This document shows, one piece after another, positions 1-6,224 of a DNA stretch of 10,347 nucleotides (position 1 is the first letter of the stretch; each line of letters opens with the position of its first letter). Below the pieces are notes generated by a model. That model ran no database searches. It was not told the origin of the DNA and saw only the letters and a program-made list of their open reading frames with translations. Both the position numbers and the translations under genes were made by a program. The DNA is taken from the NCBI GenBank assembly GCA_047971145.1, contig JBKDZL010000100.1:1-10347 (forward strand), in the 5' to 3' direction. Source of the DNA: JBKDZL01 sp047971145 (lineage in GTDB: Bacteria; Bacillota_I; Bacilli_A; Erysipelotrichales; Erysipelotrichaceae).

Positions 1-81
1 GGCATTAGACATCGTCGTGGCTTACCAACACGAGGACAAAGAACTAGAACTAATGCTCGTACTAGAAAAGGTCCACGTTAG
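1..81 (+). CDS. rpsM: Ribosomal protein S13, C-terminal end (partial, early stop)
   Basis: The window opens inside a gene read in frame 1. The 26 visible residues run from GIRHRRGLPTRGQ to NARTRKGPR, which is the basic C-terminal region of small-subunit protein S13. S13 sits in the head of the 30S subunit, and its C-terminal tail reaches toward the P-site tRNA. The next gene is rpsK, the usual neighbour. The frame ends at a TAG (79-81), but the following codons still encode TVANKKK and then a second TAG (103-105), which is the normal end of Bacilli S13. The protein as read therefore lacks about eight tail residues. Identity is certain from the motif and context; whether the early stop is real is not. 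Confidence 0.93.
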   Translation, partial: GIRHRRGLPTRGQRTRTNARTRKGPR

Positions 82-105
82 ACTGTGGCTAATAAGAAGA
101 AATAG
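82..105 (+). other. Untranslated remnant of the S13 tail after an in-frame TAG
   Basis: These 24 bases, in the same frame as rpsM, encode TVANKKK followed by TAG. That matches the usual end of S13 in Bacilli, where the tail reads R/K-TVANKKK. The intact remnant means the TAG at 79-81 arose very recently, is a base-calling or assembly error, or is read through. A single change from AAG (Lys) would give TAG. The final TAG overlaps the rpsK Shine-Dalgarno sequence AGGAG (104-108). Confidence 0.8.
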
Positions 106-117
106 GAGAATCTAACA

Positions 118-507
118 ATGGCAAAAGCAAAAACATCACGTAAACGTCGTGTCAAAAAGAATATTGCTAATGGAGTGGCTCATATTCATTCAACTTTTAA
201 TAACACTATTATCACTATAACTGATGAAAATGGTAATGCAATCGCTTGGTCTTCAGCGGGAGCATTAGGTTATAAAGGTTCACGTAAATCAACACCATTT
301 GCTGCTCAACAAGCAGCTGAGGCAGCAGGTAAGGCTGCAATCGATCATGGTATGAAAAAAGTAGCAGTAAATGTCAAAGGTCCAGGTCATGGGCGTGAGG
401 CAGCAGTGAGAAGCTTGCAAGTGGCTGGCTTAGAAATCACCGCAATTAATGATGTGACGCCAATTCCACATAATGGTTGTCGTCCACCTAAACGTCCACG
501 TAACTAA
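118..507 (+). CDS. rpsK: 30S ribosomal protein S11
   Basis: This is a 129-residue S11 of normal family length. S11 binds 16S rRNA on the platform of the small subunit and helps form the mRNA exit region with S7. The visible signature includes the basic N-terminus (KTSRKRRVKKNI), AHIHSTFNNTIITITD near residues 21-36, the GYKGSRKSTPFAAQQAAE stretch and the conserved C-terminus IPHNGCRPPKRPR. The ATG at 118 has AGGAG at 104-108 with a normal spacer. It lies in the ribosomal operon between rpsM and rpoA and ends in tandem TAA TAA codons. It is in the same reading frame as rpsM. Nothing unusual is seen in the protein. Confidence 0.98.
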   Translation: MAKAKTSRKRRVKKNIANGVAHIHSTFNNTIITITDENGNAIAWSSAGALGYKGSRKSTPFAAQQAAEAAGKAAIDHGMKKVAVNVKGPGHGREAAVRSLQVAGLEITAINDVTPIPHNGCRPPKRPRN

Positions 508-510
508 TAA

Positions 511-517
511 AAGGAGG
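511..517 (+). promoter_or_regulatory. Shine-Dalgarno sequence that fixes the rpoA start
   Basis: AAGGAGG lies just after the rpsK stop codons. It is only 2 nt from a TTG at 520 but 8 nt from a GTG at 526 in the same frame. The spacing favours GTG 526, giving an RpoA that begins MLKFEHANFEV. Confidence 0.8.
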
Positions 518-525
518 GTTTGTTC

Positions 526-1485
526 GTGCTAAAATTTGAACACGCAAATTTTGAAGTTAAAGCTCATGATGAGGATACTCATTGTGGCAAGTTTGTTTTA
601 GAACCACTTGAAAGAGGTTTTGGGACAACAATTGGTAATGCTTTAAGAAGAGTATTATTATCTTCATTACCAGGAGCTGCTGTTTATTCAATTAAAATAG
701 ATAATGTCTTCCATGAATTTACTGCTTTGAATGGAGTAGAAGAGGATGTTACAGGAATAATTCTTAATTTGAAAGAATTAGTTATGACAGTTCGTGATGA
801 CGAAACTTATATTTTAAGAATTTCTCAAAAAGGTCCAAAAGTAGTTACAGCTAGTGATATTGCTTGTCCTGATGGAGTTGAAATCATTAGTAAAGATTTA
901 GTAATCGCAAATCTTGCGAAAGATGGAACTTTAGATATGGAAATTAGAGTACAAAATGGAAGAGGTTATGTTGGTGCTGACACTAATAAAACTTTATTTT
1001 CAAATTCATCTTTAGGATATGGGGCTATTTTTACTGATTCATTATACTCACCAGTTGAAAATGTTACTTTTTCAGTTGATCCTACAAGATTTGGTCAAAG
1101 TGTTAAATATGAAAAGGTTACTATTGAAGTTGAGACTAATGGTTCTATTCAAGCTGTTGAGGCAATTTCTATGGCAGCTAAAATTCTATCTGATCATTTG
1201 GCAGTGGTAGCTAATTTAGATGAAATTACTGCTAATATGGAGTCACTAATGAATGAAACAAGTATTCAAGAAAATACTAATCATAAGGTAATCGAAATTG
1301 AACAATTAGATTTATCAGTGCGCTCTTACAATTGTTTAAAAAGAGCTGGTATCACTACAGTTGATGATTTAACCGATAAGACAGAAGACGAATTGAGTAG
1401 AGTTAAAAACTTAGGTAAAAAATCATTGAAAGAAATCAAAGAAAAGTTAGCTGAATTAGAGTTTACTTTTAAAAGATATGAATAA
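526..1485 (+). CDS. rpoA: DNA-directed RNA polymerase subunit alpha
   Basis: From GTG 526 this encodes 319 residues, the usual length for RpoA. The alpha dimer nucleates RNA polymerase assembly, and its C-terminal domain binds UP elements and activators. The N-terminal domain shows the conserved LERGFGTTIGNALRRVLLSS segment near residues 28-47. The C-terminal domain shows RSYNCLKRAGI, where R266 corresponds to the DNA-contacting R265 of E. coli, and NLGKKSLKEI at 295-304. Both domains are joined by the expected linker around residues 235-255. GTG 526 is preferred over TTG 520 because of the Shine-Dalgarno spacing. rplQ follows 14 nt downstream in the same operon. Confidence 0.97.
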   Translation: MLKFEHANFEVKAHDEDTHCGKFVLEPLERGFGTTIGNALRRVLLSSLPGAAVYSIKIDNVFHEFTALNGVEEDVTGIILNLKELVMTVRDDETYILRISQKGPKVVTASDIACPDGVEIISKDLVIANLAKDGTLDMEIRVQNGRGYVGADTNKTLFSNSSLGYGAIFTDSLYSPVENVTFSVDPTRFGQSVKYEKVTIEVETNGSIQAVEAISMAAKILSDHLAVVANLDEITANMESLMNETSIQENTNHKVIEIEQLDLSVRSYNCLKRAGITTVDDLTDKTEDELSRVKNLGKKSLKEIKEKLAELEFTFKRYE

Positions 1486-1499
1486 AGGAAAGGGTAGAT

Positions 1500-1862
1500 A
1501 TGCGAAATCGTAAATTAGGTCGTAAAGCTGACCATCGTAAAGCTTTACTTAGAAATATGGCTGCCTCAGTAATTAAATATGGTGAAATTGAAACTACAGA
1601 AATGAAAGCGAAAGAACTTAAAAGCTATGTAGATGAATTAATTACTTTAGGTAAAAAAGGTGACTTACATGCCAGACGTTTGGCTGCGGCAAAGTTATTC
1701 AATATTGTTGCGGATGAAAAAACTGGCCAAAGTGTCTTACAGAAATTGTTTGATGATGTTGCGCCAAAATACCAAGATCGTAAAGGTGGCTATACTAAAA
1801 CAATCAAAACTAGAGTTCGTCAAGGTGACGCAGCTCCTATGGCAATTGTTAAATTAGTATAA
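1500..1862 (+). CDS. rplQ: 50S ribosomal protein L17
   Basis: This 120-residue protein has the L17 signature: RNRKLGRKADHRKALLRNMA at the N-terminus, IETTEMKAKELK near residues 30-41, and GGYTKTIKTRVRQGDAAPMA near the C-terminus. L17 sits near the peptide exit tunnel of the large subunit. It starts 14 nt after rpoA with a purine-rich AAAGGG at about 1489-1494. It is the last gene of the ribosomal block and is followed directly by an intrinsic terminator. Length and order are typical of Bacillota. Confidence 0.97.
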   Translation: MRNRKLGRKADHRKALLRNMAASVIKYGEIETTEMKAKELKSYVDELITLGKKGDLHARRLAAAKLFNIVADEKTGQSVLQKLFDDVAPKYQDRKGGYTKTIKTRVRQGDAAPMAIVKLV

Positions 1863-1875
1863 TTATTGTACAATT

Positions 1876-1898
1876 AAAGGGCTTTAAAGCCCTTTTTT
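1876..1898 (+). terminator. Intrinsic terminator after rplQ
   Basis: A perfect inverted repeat, AAAGGGCTTT followed by AAAGCCCTTT (1876-1895), can fold into a GC-centred stem with a small TTAA loop. A run of six T follows (1893-1898). It lies 13 nt after the rplQ stop and should end the ribosomal operon. It also ends only 4 nt before the AGGAG of the next gene, so that gene's mRNA may arise by readthrough or include the hairpin. Confidence 0.9.
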
Positions 1899-1911
1899 AT
1901 TTAGGAGAGTT

Positions 1912-2469
1912 ATGGAAATTAAAAAATATGCTAAAGAAAATAATATCCCTATTATTAATGATGATGGTCTAGAGCTATTATTAGCTTTAATCGAGCAGTA
2001 TCAAGTAACATCAATACTAGAAATAGGTACTGCTATTGGCTACTCTGCTTTACAAATGGCAAGTGTAGATAGTGTTAAAAAAATTGTGACTATTGAGCGC
2101 AATGAAGCCAGCTATCAGCAAGCCTTACTTAATACTAAAGCCAATAATAAAATTAAATGTCTTTATGGTGATGCTTTAGTATTGGAAGTGATTGGAGATT
2201 TCGATTTACTATTTATTGATGGAGCCAAAGCACAATATCAAAAATTTTTTGATAAATATATTAAGCAAGCAAAATTTGTTTTTGTTGATAATATCAATTT
2301 TCATGGTTTGGTAGAAAATCCCGATTTAACAACTAATCGAAATACTAAACAACTAGTGAGAAAAATTAAAAAGTTTAAAGAAAATATGTTAGTTAGTGAC
2401 AACTACCACACAACCTACTATAATAAAGGAGATGGAGTATTATTTATTAGGAGGTCAAATCATGAGTAA
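1912..2469 (+). CDS. trmR: SAM-dependent O-methyltransferase, TrmR/YrrM-like
   Basis: The 185-residue product has a class I SAM-dependent methyltransferase fold. Visible motifs are motif I LEIGTAIGYS (36-45), the acidic strand VTIERN (59-64), YGDA (85-88), DLLFIDGAKAQY (98-109) and VFVDN (123-127). D103, D126 and N127 match the metal site of the catechol-O-methyltransferase-like family. The order and the GDGVLFI ending resemble B. subtilis YrrM/TrmR, which methylates 5-hydroxyuridine at the tRNA wobble position to 5-methoxyuridine. The protein starts at what aligns with about residue 25 of that family, and an in-frame TAA at 1885-1887 rules out an upstream start, so it is N-terminally short. 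AGGAG at 1903-1907 precedes the ATG. The family call is firm; the tRNA substrate is an inference. Confidence 0.78.
   Translation: MEIKKYAKENNIPIINDDGLELLLALIEQYQVTSILEIGTAIGYSALQMASVDSVKKIVTIERNEASYQQALLNTKANNKIKCLYGDALVLEVIGDFDLLFIDGAKAQYQKFFDKYIKQAKFVFVDNINFHGLVENPDLTTNRNTKQLVRKIKKFKENMLVSDNYHTTYYNKGDGVLFIRRSNHE
2449..2454 (+). promoter_or_regulatory. Strong Shine-Dalgarno for the PAS protein gene
   Basis: A perfect AGGAGG lies inside the 3' end of the methyltransferase gene, 7 nt before the ATG at 2462. It decides the start against an in-frame upstream ATG at 2396, and implies translational coupling of the two genes. Confidence 0.85.
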
Positions 2470-3136
2470 TAATTTAATTGAATTAAATAGTGGTAGTTTA
2501 ACACTGGAGCAAATCAAACTCATTTTCGAGCACTTACCAGTTGATATTTCTTTTGTCGATGAAAAGGAAATAGTCAAGTTTTTTAACAATAAAGAACATA
2601 AGGTTTTTGCACGTCATTTATCGCAACTAGAAAAAACTGTCTATCAAGTCCACCCTAAGCATTCGGAAGCTGCGGTTAAGATGTTAGTTAAAGCTTTTAA
2701 AGAAAATAGCGAATCAGGTGCAGAATTTTGGATTGATATGGGTAAGAAATTCATTCACATCACTTATATTGCTATTAGAGATAAGCAAGGAGAATATAAA
2801 GGAATTTTAGAAATGACTCAAGATATTACTCATGCTAAATCTTTAATAGGTTCTCAGAAAACTCCAGTTTGGATTAGATCTAAAGCAGAAGAAGTAGTTA
2901 AAATAAATGATTTAGGCTTGATAGGAAAGACTAAATTAAAGCAGCTATTTAAAGATTATCCTGAGTTAAGATATCATCTAGCAAATAAATATCCAAGTTT
3001 AAAAAGAATTACTGAGCCATTTATTTTTAAAATGATGATTAGTACTGGAACTATACAAATGCTAGCTGAAAAAGCTGAATTAACTACCAATGAATTGCTT
3101 GATGAAATCATTGATTATATTAATGAAAAATATTAA
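2462..3136 (+). CDS. PAS domain protein with DUF1858-like C-terminus
   Basis: The start at 2462 follows AGGAGG and overlaps the methyltransferase gene by 8 nt, giving 224 residues. Residues 14-125 look like the PAS domain of DUF438/hemerythrin-type proteins (COG2461 group): LPVDISFVDE (25-34), VHPKHSEAAV (63-72), EFWIDMGKKFIHITY (88-102) and GILEMTQDIT (114-123). Residues 158-218 resemble DUF1858, with YPELRYHL, a YPSLKRITEP segment and a closing helix after TIQMLAEKAELTTNELL. No hemerythrin HHE motif, kinase, GGDEF or DNA-binding domain is visible, and there is no membrane segment. It is probably a cytosolic ligand or redox sensing module that acts through a partner. The ligand and output are unknown. 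Co-translation with the methyltransferase suggests a shared operon but not a shared function. Confidence 0.75.
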   Translation: MSNNLIELNSGSLTLEQIKLIFEHLPVDISFVDEKEIVKFFNNKEHKVFARHLSQLEKTVYQVHPKHSEAAVKMLVKAFKENSESGAEFWIDMGKKFIHITYIAIRDKQGEYKGILEMTQDITHAKSLIGSQKTPVWIRSKAEEVVKINDLGLIGKTKLKQLFKDYPELRYHLANKYPSLKRITEPFIFKMMISTGTIQMLAEKAELTTNELLDEIIDYINEKY

Positions 3137-3151
3137 TAATAGTGATATAAT
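3123..3151 (+). promoter_or_regulatory. Candidate sigma-A promoter for the 3175 gene
   Basis: A consensus -10 TATAAT (3146-3151) carries the extended TGn (TG at 3143-3144). A weak -35, ATGAAA (3123-3128), lies 17 bp upstream, inside the 3' end of the PAS gene. Transcription would start near 3158, leaving a short leader that contains AAAGGAG (3161-3167). Confidence 0.7.
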
Positions 3152-3174
3152 AAAATAAACAAAGGAGAATTATT

Positions 3175-3801
3175 ATGAGCAAATTTGGAAAAGGATTTAT
3201 TATTGGAGTAGTTACTGCAGCAGCTGCAGCGGCTGTAGCTTATAAAAATCGTGATTTAATTAAAGAAAAAGTTGATTATGCCATGGAAAATGAAAATGTT
3301 GTTCATGCGATTAACACTGTAAAAGAAACAAAAACTAAAGTGGTAACCACTGTTGGCAATAAGGTAGAAGAGCTAGGACTAGATGAAACTTTAGAAACTG
3401 TTAAAAATAAAGTGGGTGAAGCTGTGGAGGCCACTAAAGATACAGCTACAAAAATTTCTCGTACCTTAAGTCAACAATTAACTAAGTTTAAAGTTCAATA
3501 TCCCAATGTTGATGGGGAAGTAATTGAAGCTACTATGCAAGGAGTAACTACAGTTTTAGATGATTTGGAAAATGATCTTGAGTGTAGTTTGGCTCAAGCT
3601 TTAGTATTTGAAAATCAGGAAGCTTTAGATGAATTTGTCAGTGTAGCTAATGCTGCTAATTATCATGTTGAAACTGATGGATTGTCTGCAAAAGTTGTCA
3701 AAAATGTTAAAACTAGTGTTGAGGAAATCGCTAAAGATATTTTAACTAATATCAATAGTTATGGTGTTAACTATAAAGGTTGGAAAATCGAAAAACTTTA
3801 A
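3175..3801 (+). CDS. Membrane-anchored helical protein, YtxH-like N-terminus, unknown function
   Basis: The 208-residue product begins with an Ala/Gly-rich hydrophobic segment (about 6-23, GFIIGVVTAAAAAAVAY) followed by lysine, as in YtxH-type small membrane proteins. Residues 25-105 are charged, Val/Lys/Glu/Thr-rich and probably long amphipathic helices, with loose VKET/VKNK/VEAT-type repetition. Residues 106-208 look like a compact alpha/beta domain with one cysteine (C137) and a KGWKIEKL end. I do not recognise this C-terminal domain. AAAGGAG lies 7 nt upstream and the gene has its own promoter candidate. The next gene starts 3 nt after its stop, so the two probably form a transcription unit. 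A role in envelope or stress functions would be guesswork. Confidence 0.7.
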   Translation: MSKFGKGFIIGVVTAAAAAAVAYKNRDLIKEKVDYAMENENVVHAINTVKETKTKVVTTVGNKVEELGLDETLETVKNKVGEAVEATKDTATKISRTLSQQLTKFKVQYPNVDGEVIEATMQGVTTVLDDLENDLECSLAQALVFENQEALDEFVSVANAANYHVETDGLSAKVVKNVKTSVEEIAKDILTNINSYGVNYKGWKIEKL

Positions 3802-3804
3802 TAA

Positions 3805-4551
3805 ATGAAAAGATTTAAAAGAATTGCACTTATTGCAGTGACATTTATTATCAGCTTAATTTTAGGATTTTATATCTTTAATCGTAACCAAATTAATGAA
3901 GCTCTTAGGTTGTTTGCTATGAGCTTTGATGGTTACGATTTTTCTAGTTCAAAAAATTTAGTTTATGAGGGTGAGTTCGCTAATAAGCGGATTCAAATTT
4001 ATCAGCAAGGTAATAAACTATTCCAAACAATTGATAAAGTAATGCCCGTGCAAGGTATCAGCAAGCTTGAAGATAATATTAGCAATACTCGCTTTATTTA
4101 CTTACCAGCAGTGCAAACACTATTTTTAAATAATCAAGTAGTCAATCCTGATGATACTTTCTTTAGTTCGCTTGGTAACTACAATATCTACTATTTAAAT
4201 ATTGGCAGTGAGTACTATTTATCTTATTTAAATAATAGTTGCTTTTATGGCGATTATGATAGTAATTTAACTAGTTATAATTGCAGTGATACTGAAGTGA
4301 GAAATGTTATTGGTGGCTGGTTAGTTGCTCCCCAACAAACACTTGATTTATCAAATAGCTTGGAGTTTTATAGCTATGATTCACTGGCGAAATACAATTG
4401 GCAAACTGATAGTTTTGAAAATGAGTATATCTATTTAATTATTGATGAAAATTATGTTGAAGTAAATTATTTTGAAAAAGAAATTAACTCAAAACAATAT
4501 TATGAAATAACTGATGCACAAAAAAATGAATTATTAGAAGTACTAAATTAA
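3805..4551 (+). CDS. Membrane-anchored extracytoplasmic protein of unknown function
   Basis: The 248-residue product has a KRFKR positive start and one hydrophobic segment (about 7-25), then a polar, Tyr/Asn/Ser-rich body with no further membrane span. This suggests a signal anchor with an outside domain. There is no lipobox cysteine after the hydrophobic segment. Two cysteines, C146 and C160, flank a short Tyr/Asn/Asp-rich loop and could pair. I recognise no catalytic motif or family. It starts 3 nt after the tandem TAA TAA of the preceding gene and has no visible Shine-Dalgarno, so translation probably depends on re-initiation by ribosomes ending the gene upstream. It may work with that gene's product at the membrane. 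Aromatic and Asn-rich composition fits an extracellular beta-rich domain, which is inference only. Confidence 0.65.
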   Translation: MKRFKRIALIAVTFIISLILGFYIFNRNQINEALRLFAMSFDGYDFSSSKNLVYEGEFANKRIQIYQQGNKLFQTIDKVMPVQGISKLEDNISNTRFIYLPAVQTLFLNNQVVNPDDTFFSSLGNYNIYYLNIGSEYYLSYLNNSCFYGDYDSNLTSYNCSDTEVRNVIGGWLVAPQQTLDLSNSLEFYSYDSLAKYNWQTDSFENEYIYLIIDENYVEVNYFEKEINSKQYYEITDAQKNELLEVLN

Positions 4552-4554
4552 TTG

Positions 4555-4563
4555 TGTTATAAT
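4555..4563 (+). promoter_or_regulatory. Extended -10 promoter of the ecfA1 operon, near-leaderless
   Basis: TGTTATAAT is a perfect TGnTATAAT extended -10 (hexamer 4558-4563). Only a weak -35 (TAGAAG, 4535-4540) lies 17 bp upstream. A normal start site 6-7 nt downstream falls at about 4569-4570, just 3-4 nt before the ecfA1 ATG. No Shine-Dalgarno precedes that ATG. Confidence 0.65.
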
Positions 4564-4572
4564 TAATAAGTT

Positions 4573-5397
4573 ATGAAGATATTAGATATTAAAAACTTAA
4601 GTTTTTCTTATAATAAAGATACTCCAATATTAAAGGATGTATCTTTTTCTGTGGATCGTGGAAAATATGTTTGTTTAATTGGTCAAAATGGTAGTGGTAA
4701 AAGTACTATCGCTAAATTATTGATGGGTCTATTAGAAGCTGATAGTGGTAGTATTGTTGTCGATGGTTTAGTTTTAAATATGGATAATTTAAATAAAGTA
4801 AGGCAAAAACAAAGTATTGTCTTTCAAAATCCGGATAATCAATTTATTGGGGCAACGGTTGAAGATGATATTGCTTTTGGCTTAGAAAACCATTTAATTG
4901 CAAGTGAAACAATGGAAGCTATCATTAAAAAGATGGCTAATGAGGTTGGAATGAGTGAGTTTTTACAGAGTGAGCCAGGTAATTTATCGGGTGGGCAAAA
5001 ACAACGAGTGGCCATTGCTGGTGTTCTTGCTATGAATCCTGATTTAATCATTCTTGATGAGGCAACATCAATGTTGGACCCTCAAGGAAAAAAAGAGGTA
5101 ATTGCTTTAGCTAAGCGTATTCATACTGAAGAAAATAAGACTATTTTATCAATCACACACGATATGGAAGAAGTAGCTCAAGCAGATTATGTCTATGTAT
5201 TAAATAAAGGAAGTATTATGTTAGAAGGAATACCAGAGGAAATTTTTAAAAGTGATATAATCATTGATGCTCAAATGGATTTGCCCTTTGTTGCAAAAGT
5301 GAAAAACATTTTAAAAGATAAGAATATCCAAGTTTCTAATAGTCTTAAGATGGAAAGTTTAGTGGAGGATTTATGGCAATACAATTTGAAAAAGTAA
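4573..5397 (+). CDS. ecfA1: ECF transporter ATPase subunit EcfA1
   Basis: This is a 274-residue ABC ATPase of the energy-coupling factor (ECF) family. With EcfA2 it forms the heterodimeric motor that drives vitamin and micronutrient import through EcfT and exchangeable S components. Motifs seen: Walker A GQNGSGKST (37-45), Q-loop VFQNPDNQF with Q85, signature LSGGQKQR (138-145), Walker B LIILDEATS with catalytic E163, and switch H196 in ITHD. Family length and the C-terminal extension are normal. It leads a run of five overlapping genes. The ATG has no Shine-Dalgarno and sits 9 nt after an extended -10, so the mRNA may be leaderless or nearly so. Assignment as A1 rests on gene order and the NPDNQF Q-loop. 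Confidence 0.95.
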   Translation: MKILDIKNLSFSYNKDTPILKDVSFSVDRGKYVCLIGQNGSGKSTIAKLLMGLLEADSGSIVVDGLVLNMDNLNKVRQKQSIVFQNPDNQFIGATVEDDIAFGLENHLIASETMEAIIKKMANEVGMSEFLQSEPGNLSGGQKQRVAIAGVLAMNPDLIILDEATSMLDPQGKKEVIALAKRIHTEENKTILSITHDMEEVAQADYVYVLNKGSIMLEGIPEEIFKSDIIIDAQMDLPFVAKVKNILKDKNIQVSNSLKMESLVEDLWQYNLKK

Positions 5398-6224
5398 ATT
5401 ATATCTATGCGCCTAAAACATCTTCTGAATATCATGCTCTTAAAGATTTTAGTCTGACTATTGAATTAGGGAAAATAACGGGTATTTTAGGACACACTGG
5501 TAGTGGTAAAACTACTTTAGTTCAACACTTAAATGCTTTATTATTGCCTACTAAGGGTCAGATAAAAGTAATGGAATTTTTAATTGAACCTGATACTAAA
5601 ATTAAAAACATTAAAAACCTTAGAAAACAAGTAGGTTTAATTTTTCAATTTCCTGAGTATCAACTATTTGAAGAAACGATTGAAAAAGATATTAGTTTTG
5701 GTCCTAAAAATTTTGGTGTTAGTGAGGAAAAGGCAATTATTAAAGCTAGAGAAATGTTGAAAGTCGTTAGTCTTGATGCAAGTTATCTTCAAGCTTCTCC
5801 TTTAAATATTTCAGGTGGGCAAAAAAGAAGAGTAGCTATTGCTGGTATTTTGGCAATGAATCCTGATGTTTTAATATTAGATGAGCCAACTGCAGGATTA
5901 GATCCTCAAGGGGCTAAGGAAATCATGGAATTATTCAACAAATTAAATAAAAATGAAAATAAAACAATTATTATGGTTACCCATGATTTAACTCAGGTAG
6001 TGGAGTATTGTGATAATGTTGTGCTCTTAAATAAGGGTGAGTTAGTTGTTAGTACTACTAAAGAAGATTTTTTTGCTGATGATGAATTGTTAGAGAAATG
6101 GAATGTTAAGGCTCCAAGTTTGATTGAATTTCAACAATTATTAATAAAAAAAGGTGTTAAGTTGAAGAAGCGTCATTACAATCTAAATGATTTAATTGCA
6201 GAATTGGGTGTTACTAATGAATAA
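5373..6224 (+). CDS. ecfA2: ECF transporter ATPase subunit EcfA2
   Basis: This 283-residue protein is the second ATPase of the ECF module. Motifs seen: Walker A GHTGSGKTT (40-48), Q-loop IFQFPEYQLF with Q92, signature ISGGQKRR (146-153), Walker B VLILDEPTAGLDP with E171, and H204 in VTHD. The EYQLF Q-loop and ISGGQ signature are typical of the EcfA2 side of the heterodimer. The ATG overlaps the end of ecfA1 by 25 nt, with GGAGG at 5364-5368 inside ecfA1, so the two are probably translated in a coupled way that helps equal subunit supply. All catalytic residues are intact. Confidence 0.95.
   Translation: MAIQFEKVNYIYAPKTSSEYHALKDFSLTIELGKITGILGHTGSGKTTLVQHLNALLLPTKGQIKVMEFLIEPDTKIKNIKNLRKQVGLIFQFPEYQLFEETIEKDISFGPKNFGVSEEKAIIKAREMLKVVSLDASYLQASPLNISGGQKRRVAIAGILAMNPDVLILDEPTAGLDPQGAKEIMELFNKLNKNENKTIIMVTHDLTQVVEYCDNVVLLNKGELVVSTTKEDFFADDELLEKWNVKAPSLIEFQQLLIKKGVKLKKRHYNLNDLIAELGVTNE

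Noticed and set aside
79..105. TAG as a reassigned sense codon in this organism
   Set aside because: The TAG at 103-105 is the only stop between in-frame rpsM and rpsK; reading it as sense would fuse S13 and S11. No other conserved gene here has an internal TAG.
520..525. TTG start for rpoA
   Set aside because: Only 2 nt from the Shine-Dalgarno; GTG 526 has proper 8-nt spacing and gives a family-like N-terminus.
1858..1863. TATAAT at the rplQ stop as a promoter for the methyltransferase gene
   Set aside because: No -35 or TGn element, and its transcript would run straight into the terminator hairpin.
2396..2461. Upstream ATG adding 22 residues to the PAS protein
   Set aside because: The extra residues (Thr-rich, then the Shine-Dalgarno region) look like out-of-frame methyltransferase coding sequence, and AGGAGG points to ATG 2462.
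4547..4567. Inverted repeat ATTAATT/AATTAAT around the ecfA1 -10 as an operator
   Set aside because: Only 7 AT base pairs in very AT-rich DNA; such repeats are expected by chance.
4839..5051. Minus-strand open frame opposite ecfA1
   Set aside because: Shadow of the conserved signature and Walker B region of the ATPase.
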